In this document: in pieces, positions 9,210-20,200 of the stretch
How the letters are laid out: each line of letters opens with the position of its first letter
How positions within the stretch are numbered: the stretch's first letter is position 1
NCBI GenBank assembly: GCA_025455065.1
Contig: JALONG010000014.1
Coordinates: 1 to 64,000 of the forward strand
DNA: 64,000 nt
Origin: Candidatus Kapaibacterium sp.
GTDB lineage: Bacteria; Bacteroidota; Ignavibacteria; Kapaibacteriales; UBA4661
Direction: 5' to 3'
The notes under the pieces: generated by a model
The model's input: only the letters and a program-made list of their open reading frames with translations
Databases searched by the model: none
What the model was told of the DNA's origin: nothing
Translations under genes and position numbers: made by a program

Positions 9210-12200
9210 ATGAGTATTACAGAATTATCTATCAAGCGCCCCATTTTAATCGTTGTGATTTTTCTCGTCTTGGGAGTGCTTGGAATTGTCAGTTACGGTA
9301 AACTTTCTTACGAATTGCTGCCAAAAATGTCCTCGCCGTTTGTTACGGTGATTACGGTCTATCCCGGTGCAAATCCTAGTGAAGTAGAAAATGCCGTAAC
9401 GAAAAAAATTGAAGAAGCAGTCGCCGGCGCAGAAAAACTTAAACGTGTTTTTTCCACAAGCAGTGAGAATGTTTCTACGGTGTTTGTGGAGTTCAAGCAG
9501 GACGCTGATGCGAATCTTGCTACGCAGGACGTTCAGCGAAAAATCAACGAAATTACCGACTTGCCAACAGGCACAAAGCGCCCTGCGGTACTGAAGTTTC
9601 AACTTGATGCGATTCCCGTCATTCGTCTGGCGATTACCAGCACAATTCCTCCGAGAGATTTTTCTCAAACCCTTAAAGATCAGATAAAACCTCGCTTGGC
9701 ACAGATTAAAGGTGTTTCGCAGGTATCGTTAATTGGCATGGAAGAGCGTGAAATAAACGTGAATGTCAATGCCGACAAACTTCGTGCTTACAATTTGTCT
9801 ATTGCACAAGTTTCAGAGGCTATACGCCGCGCCAATCTTGACGTTCCGGCTGGTCGTGTGAACGATGTTGATGCCCAATTTGGTGTTCGTGTGCAAGGTA
9901 AATTTGAAAATGTTGTTGATTTGCAAAATCTTGTCGTTTTCTCCGTGCCCGCTCAAAATGGCTCTCCGGCAAGTGTTGTCAAACTTGGCGATGTAGCGGA
10001 AGTCTATGATGGAGCAAAGGACATTGAGTCTCTAAGCCGCTTGAACGGTGTTTCCGCAGTCGGTTTGCTCATTCAAAAACAAAGCGACGCAAACACTGTT
10101 GAGGTGAGCGAACTTGTCCGTGCGGAAATTGAAAAACTTCGCGCCGACCAGCCTACAATCTCCTTTTCGATTGCACAGGACGCTTCCGAATTTACGTTGG
10201 AAGCAGCAAACGCCGTTGTGCATGATTTACAAATCGCGGTGTTACTTGTTGCGGCTGTGATGTTGCTGTTTTTACATTCATGGAGAAACTCGCTTATTGT
10301 GATGCTTTCGATTCCTGCATCGCTTGTCAGCACGTTTATTGCAATGTATCTTCTCAATTTTTCACTCAACTTGATGACACTGCTTGCAATGTCGCTGGTG
10401 GTGGGGATATTGGTGGATGATTCGATTGTGGTTTTGGAAAGCATCTACCAACAGCTTGAACACGGCATGGAATCACGTGCGGCGGCACTCAAAGGGCGAA
10501 TGGAGATTGGTTTTTCCGCCTTGGCGATTACGCTCGTGGATGTGGTCGTCTTTCTCCCGTTATCACTCGTTTCTGGGCTTATTGGCGACATCATGCGGCA
10601 ATTCGCAATGGTTGTTGTCGTTTCAACATTGCTGAGTTTGTTTGTGTCTTTCACACTAACGCCAATGCTGGCTTCACGGTTTTCCCGTTTGGAACATCTC
10701 ACCCGCGATACGCTTATGGGGCGCTTTGGGTTGTGGTTTGAGCGCGGCTTTGATGCTGTTACGGCGTGGTATGGTCGTGTATTGGTCTGGGCTTTGGGGC
10801 ATCGTTTGGTGATTGCTGTGGGAGCATTTATGCTGCTTATCGGCTCATTTATGCTTCCGGCACTTGGTTTTATCGGTTCTGAGTTTATTTCGTCCTCCGA
10901 CAAAGGCGAACTTTCGGTTTCCATAACGCTTCCACCCGGAACGCCCTTTCAAGAAACAAATCGCATTGTGCGCGAGATTGAAAAAGAGTATGCTGCTTTG
11001 CCGGAAATTAAAAAATTGTTCACCAGCGTTGGTACATCATCAAGCGGTTTTGATGCACAAAACACCTCAAATAGCGCATACATAGACGTTTCGCTTATAC
11101 CCAAAGAAAAGCGAACCGCACCCGGACAAGATGCGCAGCAAATGTCCCTCAAAATGAAAAAAATTGCTCAACAATACCCGGGCGTGAAGGCACGTGTAGC
11201 ACCAATCGGGCTTTTCGGTCAGGCTGACGATGCGCCGATTCAAGTGCTGGTGTTTGGCGACAACCGCGATTCGGTAACACTTGCCGCAAAGCAGGTTGCA
11301 GACTTGCTTCAGTCGGTGAAAGGAAGTGCCGATGTGCGGTTGTCTGTGGAAGATGGAAAGCCTGAAACCCGCATCAGTATTGACCGCGAGAAGTTGGCAT
11401 CGTATAATTTGTCCTTGGATGAAGTCGGCTTCACCGTTCGCACGGCGCTTGCGGGCAATGACGACAGCAAAATTCGCCTTGCCGGAGTGGAATATCCCGT
11501 GAGAATCCGCTTGGATGCTGAAGACCGCTCAAAAACTGAGCGTCTCAAAAATTTGACCTTTACCAATATGGCGGGTCAGCGCGTGGAATTGCAACAGTTC
11601 GCCAGCGTCGAACAGTCCTTGGCTCCGTCGCAGTTAGACCGCAGAAACCGCAGTGCATCGGTGATTGTCTATTCCAAAGCAATCGGCAGAGCAAGCGGTA
11701 CAATGGGCGAAGAACTGAAAGAAAAAATCGCTGCTGCGAAACTTCCTCTCGGTGTTCGGATTGATTATTTAGGTGATTTGGAAAATCAAGGTGATGCCTT
11801 CGGAAGCCTAGGTTTGGCGCTCTTGGCAGCGATTTTATTTGTGTATCTCCTCATGGTGGCACTGTATAATTCATGGGTTTATCCGTTTATCGTTCTTTTT
11901 TCTATTCCCGTGGCTATGGTTGGAGCGCTCTTAGCGCTTGCATTGGCGATGAAATCGCTCAATATTTTTTCGATTTTGGGAATAATTATGATGATTGGTC
12001 TTGTGGCGAAAAACGCAATTTTGCTCGTGGATAGAGCAAATGCCGCACGGGAAGAGGGCTTGGACGTTCACGAAGCATTGCTGGATGCCGGAAGAACGCG
12101 CCTTCGTCCGATTGTGATGACAACGATTGCCATGATTATCGGAATGCTCCCGATTGCACTTGCTGGCGGGGCGGGAGGCGAGTTTAAGTCGGGGTTAGCG

Positions 12201-14072
12201 GTGGCGCTTATTGGCGGATTGACAAGTTCGATGTTTATGACGTTATTGCTCGTTCCAACGGTCTATATGGACATTGACCGACTAAGAGTTTTCACACTCC
12301 GAATGACGCAAAAAATTGCGAATAAATCCCGATTAAGCGATTTAGAGCGTGAAGAGCGCTCAAAGCAAGAGACAATGGGGCTTGCCGACATTGATGCACC
12401 GGAAGAATCACTGGACAATTATACTTCGCGCCAAAACGCAAACCATACTAACACATTGGCTGAAAACAGCAAAGAACCTCACGGAGAATCGAACACCGTT
12501 CATCAGCATTTCCATGGAAACGCCGTTGAAAATGACATGGAAAAGAATAATGGAAATTCCAATGAAAACACCAACGGTGATTCCAAGGCAAAAAGCAGTG
12601 TTCCTCAAGGCTCAAAAGCCTTACTTACGCTTCTTGGGGCGATGCTTGGTTTGACGGTGCTTTGGAATGGAGTTTCGGGAGTAGGAACTTCGGCACAGGC
12701 ACAAACACTAAAGCCGGAAGCAGCCCCTGTGCAAGTGTCCTTGCAAGAAGCGGTGAAAATTGCTCTTTCACAAAACCCGGAACTACTTATCGCAAAACTC
12801 GAAGAAGAGCGGGCGGAACAGCGTTTGCGGGAGATGCGTGGAGCATTTTTGCCGCAGGTTAATGCTTCCTTGCAATACGTCCGCAATATCCAAGCGCCCG
12901 TGTTCTTTTTTCCGGGTTCATTTTTGCAGATTGGCGATGCCTTGCAAGGTTTGGGTCGGTTTATCGTTTCACAAAATCCTTCCGATTTAAGCGCTTTGCA
13001 AAATTTGAATAACGATGCAGGATTAGTGCCGCTTCGTGCTGGGTTGGCAAATTCCTACACCATTACCGGAAACGTGAATATGCCGCTTGTGCAAGAGGAT
13101 TTGCGCCATGCGGTGCGGATGAGCGAAATTGCACAAACACTAAGCGCAGAAAGCACTGCTGGCGCTCGCGTTCAAAAATCGCGTGATGTGAAAAAAGCGT
13201 ATTACGATGTTCTCATGGTGGAAGAGCAGGAGCGGCTTTTGAGGCAATCTATCGCAAGAGCTGAAGAAACCTTGGCGCAAGTACGTTCCTTGCAGGCAAA
13301 AGGGCTTGCCACCGAGACCGACACGCTGCGTGCATTTGTCGGTGTGGAAAATCAGCGCCCTTTGCTGACAAAACTTGCAAACGGCATCAAATCTGCTCGT
13401 GCAGCCTTGGCGGTCGTTTTGGGGTTGGAACACACTACCACTTTTCGTTTGACCGACTCACTTACCTTAAAACAAGAATCTGTGCGGCTTCTGGGGCTTG
13501 AGGATGCAAAAAAAACAGCTCTTTCATCGCGCTCTGATATTCGCCAATTAGCACTCCGCAAAGACTTGGCAGATGCAGAAATTGCCTCCGGTTTTGCCGG
13601 ACACCTCCCGTCGGTAGCGGCGTTTGGGCAATATCAAATCATTTCGCAATCGGATAATTTTGATTTTTCCAAACAGCAATTTCCGCAAAGTTCGTTTGTG
13701 GGTTTTCAAGTAAGTATCCCGATTTTTTCTGGTTTTCGTACTGATGCAAAAGTTCAGCAGGCAACCGTAGGAAAATTGCAGGCAGAAAAACAATTACGCT
13801 ACGTTGAAAACCTTGTTTCGACGGAAGTGAGTGTCGTGCTGGCTAGTATTGAAGAGGCAAAAGAGCGCATCAAAGCACAAGAGCGAACCATTCAAGCCGC
13901 AGAACGTAGTTACAAAGCCGTTCGCAGTCGGTATGTACAAGGTTTGGTGCGGCAATTAGAAGTTTCCGATGCAGATTTGGCGCTCACGCAAGCAAAATCG
14001 AATTATGTGCAATCGGTGTATGAGTATTTAGTTGCTTCGGCAGAATTACAAAAATCGCTGGGACGCGAGTAA
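9210..14072 (+). CDS. RND efflux permease fused to TolC-like outer-membrane channel
   Basis: This 1620-residue chain combines two normally separate efflux parts. Residues 1 to ~1027 are a complete HAE1-type RND permease: first helix after SIKRPI, proton-relay Asp403-Asp404 in ILVDDSIVVLE, Lys934 in GLVAKNAILLVD, and two periplasmic porter domains. A hydrophilic linker rich in Asn, Glu and His follows (about 1028-1132). Next comes a hydrophobic segment with Ala-Gln-Ala-Gln at its end (about 1134-1163) that looks exactly like a signal peptide. Residues ~1170-1620 are a TolC-family outer-membrane factor (VSLQEAVKIALSQNPEL, then a duplicated helical repeat). The frame is continuous, with no stop between the halves. 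Fused RND-TolC chains are known for Bacteroidota CusA-like pumps. The processing here is inference. Confidence 0.92.
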   Translation: MSITELSIKRPILIVVIFLVLGVLGIVSYGKLSYELLPKMSSPFVTVITVYPGANPSEVENAVTKKIEEAVAGAEKLKRVFSTSSENVSTVFVEFKQDADANLATQDVQRKINEITDLPTGTKRPAVLKFQLDAIPVIRLAITSTIPPRDFSQTLKDQIKPRLAQIKGVSQVSLIGMEEREINVNVNADKLRAYNLSIAQVSEAIRRANLDVPAGRVNDVDAQFGVRVQGKFENVVDLQNLVVFSVPAQNGSPASVVKLGDVAEVYDGAKDIESLSRLNGVSAVGLLIQKQSDANTVEVSELVRAEIEKLRADQPTISFSIAQDASEFTLEAANAVVHDLQIAVLLVAAVMLLFLHSWRNSLIVMLSIPASLVSTFIAMYLLNFSLNLMTLLAMSLVVGILVDDSIVVLESIYQQLEHGMESRAAALKGRMEIGFSALAITLVDVVVFLPLSLVSGLIGDIMRQFAMVVVVSTLLSLFVSFTLTPMLASRFSRLEHLTRDTLMGRFGLWFERGFDAVTAWYGRVLVWALGHRLVIAVGAFMLLIGSFMLPALGFIGSEFISSSDKGELSVSITLPPGTPFQETNRIVREIEKEYAALPEIKKLFTSVGTSSSGFDAQNTSNSAYIDVSLIPKEKRTAPGQDAQQMSLKMKKIAQQYPGVKARVAPIGLFGQADDAPIQVLVFGDNRDSVTLAAKQVADLLQSVKGSADVRLSVEDGKPETRISIDREKLASYNLSLDEVGFTVRTALAGNDDSKIRLAGVEYPVRIRLDAEDRSKTERLKNLTFTNMAGQRVELQQFASVEQSLAPSQLDRRNRSASVIVYSKAIGRASGTMGEELKEKIAAAKLPLGVRIDYLGDLENQGDAFGSLGLALLAAILFVYLLMVALYNSWVYPFIVLFSIPVAMVGALLALALAMKSLNIFSILGIIMMIGLVAKNAILLVDRANAAREEGLDVHEALLDAGRTRLRPIVMTTIAMIIGMLPIALAGGAGGEFKSGLAVALIGGLTSSMFMTLLLVPTVYMDIDRLRVFTLRMTQKIANKSRLSDLEREERSKQETMGLADIDAPEESLDNYTSRQNANHTNTLAENSKEPHGESNTVHQHFHGNAVENDMEKNNGNSNENTNGDSKAKSSVPQGSKALLTLLGAMLGLTVLWNGVSGVGTSAQAQTLKPEAAPVQVSLQEAVKIALSQNPELLIAKLEEERAEQRLREMRGAFLPQVNASLQYVRNIQAPVFFFPGSFLQIGDALQGLGRFIVSQNPSDLSALQNLNNDAGLVPLRAGLANSYTITGNVNMPLVQEDLRHAVRMSEIAQTLSAESTAGARVQKSRDVKKAYYDVLMVEEQERLLRQSIARAEETLAQVRSLQAKGLATETDTLRAFVGVENQRPLLTKLANGIKSARAALAVVLGLEHTTTFRLTDSLTLKQESVRLLGLEDAKKTALSSRSDIRQLALRKDLADAEIASGFAGHLPSVAAFGQYQIISQSDNFDFSKQQFPQSSFVGFQVSIPIFSGFRTDAKVQQATVGKLQAEKQLRYVENLVSTEVSVVLASIEEAKERIKAQERTIQAAERSYKAVRSRYVQGLVRQLEVSDADLALTQAKSNYVQSVYEYLVASAELQKSLGRE

Positions 14073-14089
14073 TGGAAAGGCTTTGAGCT

Positions 14090-15193
14090 ATGAACACCAT
14101 TTATTTCCCTTGGCTGCGCTTTTTTTGGGTTCCGCTTGTTGCATTTGTCTTTAATACGATAAATTGGGCAATCGCGGTAACGGATGATTTTGCGCAACAG
14201 TTCGTTTCGCAACTTGGCATAAAAATACCGTTAGACATTGTACTTTCAACGGCTTACACGGTGATTTGTTTTGAGGCAAGTTTGTGGATTTTTATTCGTT
14301 TGGAGCGTGGTTTTCCGCTTGAAAAAAGGCTCAAAACCTTGATGGTACTGCATATTCTCTTCAGTTCGCTACTGTGGATTTCGCTGTTTGCTATTTCTCA
14401 AGCGCTTTTGCACGGGTTTGATACACCGATGAAACGGTTTGTTTTTAAGCAAAATCTCGTGTTGGCGCTGGTCATTGCTATTTGCATGAACGTTGTGCTT
14501 ATCGGCATGATGTTATTTCATCGCTGGAAAAAAATTCATTCGGAAGCGGAAGATTTGAAGCGAGCGCACGTGGAAGCGCAGAATATCGCGCTTCGCCAGC
14601 AAATTGACCCACATTTTTTGTTTAACAGCCTGAACACGCTGACGGCAATGATTGAGGGTGAACCGCAAGGAGCAGTGCGGTTTGTACAGCAATTATCGAA
14701 TGTCTATCGGTATGTTCTCCAAAGCAAAGACCACATCACGGTTTCGTTGCATGAAGAACTTGCCTTTGTGCGAGCATACAGCGAACTTTTGGAACTTCGC
14801 TTTGGTGCGAATATTCGTATTGAGTTGAATATACCTGAAGAAGCTGAAACATACGTGTTACCGCCACTTTCGTTGCAGTTGTGCCTCGAAAATGCGGTAA
14901 AACACAATATCATTTCGCGTCAGAAGCCGCTTAGAATAAGGGTTTGGGTTGAAAGAAACACTGTTGTTGTGGAAAACACCCTGCAACTGCGCACGAATGC
15001 TCATTCTTCAACGAAAATCGGTTTAGCAACGTTGCAACATCGCTACGCACAGCTGACCGCAGAACCTGTTTTGATTACAAGCAATTCCTCGACATTTATG
15101 GTAAGTTTGCCGCTTCTACGTTCTACACAAACCAAGGAATTATCGGCATTTGAGGCAGTTTCACCGAACGAGAATTTTGCAGAAGCGTTATGA
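14090..15193 (+). CDS. LytS/YehU-type sensor histidine kinase
   Basis: This 367-residue membrane kinase has four predicted helices in residues 5-150, a short coiled coil, and the His_kinase motif LRQQIDPHFLFNSLNTL with phospho-acceptor His175. An atypical ATPase domain follows, with LCLENAVKHN as its N-box. Such kinases phosphorylate LytTR-type regulators. It starts 17 bases after the pump gene, and its stop overlaps the next start by four bases (ATGA at 15190), so it is translationally coupled to the regulator. The likely role is to sense the pump substrate or envelope stress and control this operon. Confidence 0.93.
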   Translation: MNTIYFPWLRFFWVPLVAFVFNTINWAIAVTDDFAQQFVSQLGIKIPLDIVLSTAYTVICFEASLWIFIRLERGFPLEKRLKTLMVLHILFSSLLWISLFAISQALLHGFDTPMKRFVFKQNLVLALVIAICMNVVLIGMMLFHRWKKIHSEAEDLKRAHVEAQNIALRQQIDPHFLFNSLNTLTAMIEGEPQGAVRFVQQLSNVYRYVLQSKDHITVSLHEELAFVRAYSELLELRFGANIRIELNIPEEAETYVLPPLSLQLCLENAVKHNIISRQKPLRIRVWVERNTVVVENTLQLRTNAHSSTKIGLATLQHRYAQLTAEPVLITSNSSTFMVSLPLLRSTQTKELSAFEAVSPNENFAEAL

Positions 15194-16014
15194 AGATTCT
15201 CATCATTGAAGACGAAACACGTGCTGCGAAGCGCTTAGAACAGCTTGTTCGGAGAGTGCTGGATGCAAAAGGCATGGTGCATCATTTTTACGAAACTCTG
15301 GACTCTGTTTCGTCGAGTGTGGAATTTCTTGCAACGAAGCCGCATTTAGACCTTGTGTTTATGGATATTCATTTGGCGGACGGTTTAAGTTTTGAAATCT
15401 TGGAACACGTGCCAATACTAGCTCCAGTGATATTTACCACTGCATTTGATGAATATGCAATCAAGGCGTTCCAAGTTCACAGTATTGATTATTTGCTCAA
15501 GCCGATTGATGAACAGCACTTGGAAAAAGCCGTTGAAAAACTGTTTTCCTTGAAAACGTATTTTTCAAACGATAGGGGAAATAGCACCGAAAGCGCATTA
15601 GAACAAGGCGCTCGGCATTTTTCCACTGAAAAAATTGCAGCAATCTTTGACCAACTTCAGCAACAGCAAAACCGCTTCAAATCTCGCTTTTTGGTGCAAA
15701 ACGGCAATTCGATGATAAGCATTGAAACGGCAGATATTGCGTACTTTTCCAGCGAATACAAGGTTTCATGGCTTGTTTGCAACGACGGCAAAAAATATTC
15801 TTTGGATTACACGCTGGAGCAAATACAAGCACTGCTAAATCCCCAATATTTTTTTCGCTTGAACAGACAATACATCGCTCACATCCAAGCAGTCAAGCGC
15901 TTTTCCGCAAGTTTCAACGGGAAATTATCGGTTACTCTCCAACCTTCTGCGCCGGAAGAAGTTATCGTAGGGCGCGAAAAAGCGGCTTCATTTAAGGAAT
16001 GGTTGGATTCATGA
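15190..16014 (+). CDS. LytTR-family response regulator
   Basis: This 274-residue regulator has an N-terminal receiver domain with acidic Glu7-Asp8, phospho-acceptor Asp59 in LVFMDIHLADG and Lys in YLLKPID. A C-terminal LytTR DNA-binding domain (about residues 170-270, containing YFFRLNRQYIAHIQAV) follows. It is coupled to the kinase by a four-base overlap and closes the efflux operon. Its targets are probably promoters such as the region before 8039. I could not identify a LytTR direct repeat with confidence. Confidence 0.94.
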   Translation: MKILIIEDETRAAKRLEQLVRRVLDAKGMVHHFYETLDSVSSSVEFLATKPHLDLVFMDIHLADGLSFEILEHVPILAPVIFTTAFDEYAIKAFQVHSIDYLLKPIDEQHLEKAVEKLFSLKTYFSNDRGNSTESALEQGARHFSTEKIAAIFDQLQQQQNRFKSRFLVQNGNSMISIETADIAYFSSEYKVSWLVCNDGKKYSLDYTLEQIQALLNPQYFFRLNRQYIAHIQAVKRFSASFNGKLSVTLQPSAPEEVIVGREKAASFKEWLDS

Positions 16015-16039
16015 AGCCGCTGGTGGCGCTTTCTAACCC

Positions 16040-16963
16040 TTAATTCTTCAAACTCATTGCTTTGAGCGTTATCAAGCGTTTCATTGCGGGGGAATTCTTT
16101 GGATCCAGCTCCAGCGCTCGCTCGCAGCATTGAATAGCCTTTGCGAAAACGTGCTTTTTTTCGTAGCATTCCGAAAGACTTTCCCAGCAATTCGCTGAAA
16201 GTGGGAACAGCACACAATTTGCTCGAAATACTGCAAGTGCCTCCGTTATCTGCCCTCTCGACATCAGTACATACCCACAAGCATTAAGTTCGCTCTCGCC
16301 AAGAGCAGGATTGATGCGCTTCAGAGCCATGCCGATTCCTGCCGCACTTGTGTTGGTGTCCGCTAAAACCCCGCTACTAAGCCATTCTTGAATCAATTTG
16401 TAGGAAGGATAATTTGTAATATACGGCTCTCGTTTTACAACCGAGTACAAATCCCTTTCCAGCGTTGTTACGGGAAACTCCGTGATTCGCTCAATTTCAC
16501 GCCCGTTCTGGGTGATGATAAACGTTGGGACACGAAAAACATTGAAGGTTCGTTCTTCGTGATTGGGGCTTTGTTTGTACGAAGAATCAGTATTATCAAC
16601 GCCGATAAGCGTGATTTGTTGCGGTTTCAAACCAAGTTGATCGGCAAGTTTCAAAAAGCGTGGCACTTCGCGTTTGCTGTCGCCGCACCACGTTCCGTAC
16701 ACAACGGTTATTTGTAGCGTTGGCAATAGCTTTTTGACATCTGCCTCTGCAAAGCGCTTCACAACTTGCATATTTGGCTCGTATTCGTTGTAGTTTTTGG
16801 TAAACCATTCCGAAAAAGGCTGTGCGCGTAATTGTTCGATGGTAGTTTTGCCAAGCAAATGTTTTTGTTGTGCTTGTGTGGGTGTAAGGTTTTGTGGGGT
16901 TTGTGAATGGGTATTCCGTGTGCTGCCGAGAAAGAGCAGCACAAGTAGGATTGTGCGTTTCAT
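16040..16963 (-). CDS. exported thioredoxin-like protein with TPR tail
   Basis: This 307-residue protein begins with a signal peptide (residues 4-20). A thioredoxin-fold domain covers about residues 55-180, with the active-site region VVYGTWCGDSKREVP and the cis-proline segment RVPTFII. The site is CGDS rather than CxxC, so only one cysteine of the usual pair is present and classical disulfide oxidoreduction is unlikely. The last ~90 residues form TPR-like repeats (ALAVFRANCVLFP, AIQCCERALELDP). It is a single gene convergent with the LytTR gene, 25 bases apart, with no obvious terminator between them. Confidence 0.82.
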   Translation of the reverse strand: MKRTILLVLLFLGSTRNTHSQTPQNLTPTQAQQKHLLGKTTIEQLRAQPFSEWFTKNYNEYEPNMQVVKRFAEADVKKLLPTLQITVVYGTWCGDSKREVPRFLKLADQLGLKPQQITLIGVDNTDSSYKQSPNHEERTFNVFRVPTFIITQNGREIERITEFPVTTLERDLYSVVKREPYITNYPSYKLIQEWLSSGVLADTNTSAAGIGMALKRINPALGESELNACGYVLMSRGQITEALAVFRANCVLFPLSANCWESLSECYEKKHVFAKAIQCCERALELDPKNSPAMKRLITLKAMSLKN

Positions 16964-17242
16964 TGTGTTGGGAAAAATACGTGAAAATGCGGATTGAGCG
17001 ATATCGCAATGAAGGCTTTGACGAAGTATTGCTGAAAAAAGATGACAAAAATGTTCCTTGCCAAGAAAACAGTAGAAAACACCTCATGTTTCCAGAAAGA
17101 AAACTTCCAAAAAAGTTGTTTATCAAAGGAATAATCACTAATATCGCTGAGAATCCTACCCCAAAAAGTTTGATGTTTTTTTGTGGGAAAATATGCTTCT
17201 TTTCACTATTGCTTGGCATTCATACTAGGGAATCAAGCAACG

Positions 17243-20200
17243 ATGCGTACTTTACTTTTGGCGACAATTATGAATACTTGGCATTTATTTCGGGAATCTT
17301 TCATTTCTCTTTGGCAACAGCAAAGCCTTCAAAGCGGTTGTATTTTGTTTCGTCTGCTCTGGAAACCAAGTGTTTATGCTCTTTTGATGACGTTTACCTT
17401 TCACAGTTCTTCGCTTTCACAACCAACAATTTCTACCCAACGTGCCAACGGTCCATTTGTCGGAAAAGTACGCTCCTTAGTTTCCCTGAACAATAGTGTT
17501 TATGCGCTTGTTACCGATGCTCCTGCAAATATTGTCGGCACAATCTCCACGTCGCAAAATGGTGTGTATCGCAGCACAAATAATGGTACTTCGTGGACGC
17601 ATTTGCCGTCGTTTCCCATTCCCGAATCTGCCCTCACGTTACAAGTGCATCTGAATTCCCTTTTTGTTACAACCTCAAACGCGGGAGGGGTGCTGTATCG
17701 TAGCACTGACGAGGGGCGCTCATGGCAAGCCGTTGCACAAAATATGCTTGGAAATGTCACTCATTTGGTAACGATGGGTGATACGCTTTTTGCCAGAACA
17801 GGAACTACCCGATTAAGTTCGATGTACAGAAGCACCGACACCGGTAGAACGTGGAGTTTGATAAGTGCGCCGGGTGCGATTTTGTCTGTCGTGGGTGTTC
17901 GGGGCAGACAAAATACCACGCAAACCAGAACATTACTTTTTGGTGGTTTTTTTCCAAGCATGAATAGCCTTCTACGCAGTATTGACGGTGGTTTGAGGTG
18001 GGATGATAATCTTTCGGTGAGTCCGAATTTGAGTGATTTGATGTTGTTTGATATTGTAGCAAAATTTAATGACGAATTATTTTTAGCGACTAACAAAGGA
18101 GTTCTAGTAAGTACGAATAACGGGCTTGACTGGAGAGCGCTGAATAATGGCATTGAAGGGCGCATCATTACTGATATTGGCATCAACGGTTCAATTCTGT
18201 ACGCTGCGTCTAACGATGGGTTGTTTATCAATACGGGAATAGCTTGGGAGACAGTTCCGGTGACGTTTTCAGGGCTTTCTCTCAGAAATCTTGCCATTGA
18301 TGCAATGCTGTATGAAGAAGGGCGTAGCACGATGCTGATTGGTACAACAAAAGGAATTTATCGGGCTGCCGTCAGCCCAAGCGGGTTACTCGAACGGTGG
18401 GAGCAGTGTAATCGTGGGCTGCCGGGTGTACGAATTGAGCCTATTTCCCTTGCATTTGCAGGAACTGTTCCTCTGGCTGCTACGCAGAATTATGGGGTTT
18501 TTCGTGCCTCTGACGGCTCTTCGTGGTTTGAAGCTAATAACGGTTTAGGACAAATTCCGTTTGCTACAAGATTGATTTCCGTCGGACAGCCTCCTTTGAC
18601 GGTTATTTCTTCCAGAACAAATGCTTTCACAAGCACCGATGCGGGTTTGACATGGCGCTCGGTCAGTTCGGGGCTGACGAATGAACTCATTACAGCCTTC
18701 GGCACGGCAAACAACTCGCTTATTTTTGCCGGCACGCAAACAGGTAGCATCTTTCGCACAAGTACCGCAAATCCTCAAGTTTGGACAAAGATTATTTTTA
18801 ACCCGCTTGAAAGCAGCAATACTCAGATAACAGGCTTTGCACAAAGCGGTAACACGATTTTCGCCTCGACGATAGACGGGCTTCTATCCAGTATTGATGC
18901 AGGTTCGACATGGGTACGTGTCAGTGAAAATATCCTTCCGAGAATACCGCTTTTTTCGATTGTTGCTTCGGGTTCGACGCTTTTAGCCGGGTCGAATAAT
19001 GGTGTGTATTATTCCCATAATGGTGGAAATACCTGGGTTGCTCCGGGTCAGAATGGTCGAATAGGCACGGTGCAGTCGGTCTTTATACGAGATGGGCTGC
19101 TCTACGCCGGAACGCCAAATTTAGGGCTTCACCGTTCCAGCGACAACGGTAGTACGTGGACACGCTTGGCGATTGATGGGCTTTCGGCGGCGACCTCTCT
19201 CGCGGCAGATTCTACGCGCCTTCTCATTGGTTCCAGTAACGGGATTGTCGAAATGCAACTCCCCAGCCCAACGGAATTTCCCATAATTACGAGGCTTCAG
19301 CCCGCCGATTCCGTGTTTATAGGCATTGGCGATGCCAATCTGATTATTGAAGGCAGAAATTTTACCCAAGCAACGCAAGTTCAATGCGAAGGGCGCATGA
19401 TTACAGTTCGATCGGCGAGAGTAACGGAAATATCAGTAACAATTCCTGCCGATATTCTGCTTCAAGAAGGAACAAAGCGTTTGGAAGTCATAAACCCTTC
19501 AGGCGCTCGTGCTTCGACGACATTTCGGGCAGTTCCGCTTCCACCGGATTTCCCTCAACTTCTCATCAATACTAGCTTAGAGCCGTTTGTTGCATTTATT
19601 TCTCAAACCTCTGCTCCACAGACGTATTTTCTGCAAGGGAGCAATGTTCGGGACAGTATTGTTTTGCAAGTGCCGGAATCCTTTGAAATTTCCACCGACG
19701 GCGGAAATACGTGGTTTTCGGGCAGAATTGCTTTTCGTTCAAGTTCCACAACAGTTAATCAATCCGTTTCGGTGCGCTTTCGCCCAACAAATTTACGTGT
19801 TGCAACCGGAGAAATCACGCATAGCGTTGGGGGGATTGTGCTGCAAAGGCTTTCACTCACAGGTTCACCGCGTTCCCTCCAAATCGTTGCTGAACCAAGT
19901 CAGTCACTTGATTTCGGGGCAACGAAACTGGGGCAGACGCTGCGCAGAACGGTAACAATTTCTAATCCGAATAGCGTCTCAATAACCCTTGCCACGGTTA
20001 TTTCCGGCGTAGCTGCGAGGGATTATAGTTTGTCGCAGCGACAAATCATTATTCCGCCCTCCGGAAGAGCGACTGTCGAAGTAAGTTATTCTCCCACAGA
20101 ACGCGGAGAAAGGGAAGCGCTGTTGGAAATTCTTGGTGTTGCTTCCACGGAGATTTCCTTGCGGGGAAGAGGCACGCAGGCTGTCTTTACGCTGAGTCCT

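Noticed and set aside
12540-12700. Separate TolC gene starting inside the RND gene
   Set aside because: The frame is continuous and no convincing ribosome-binding site precedes the internal ATG near 12538, so a fusion is the simpler reading. Internal initiation is not excluded.
17183-17242. GTG start for the giant propeller protein
   Set aside because: It adds residues before the signal sequence and lacks a ribosome-binding site; the ATG at 17243 has AGGGAA upstream.
16894-17496. 200-residue plus-strand open frame overlapping the thioredoxin-like and giant T9SS genes
   Set aside because: Its composition is irregular, it has no signal or domain, and it overlaps two well-supported genes on both sides.
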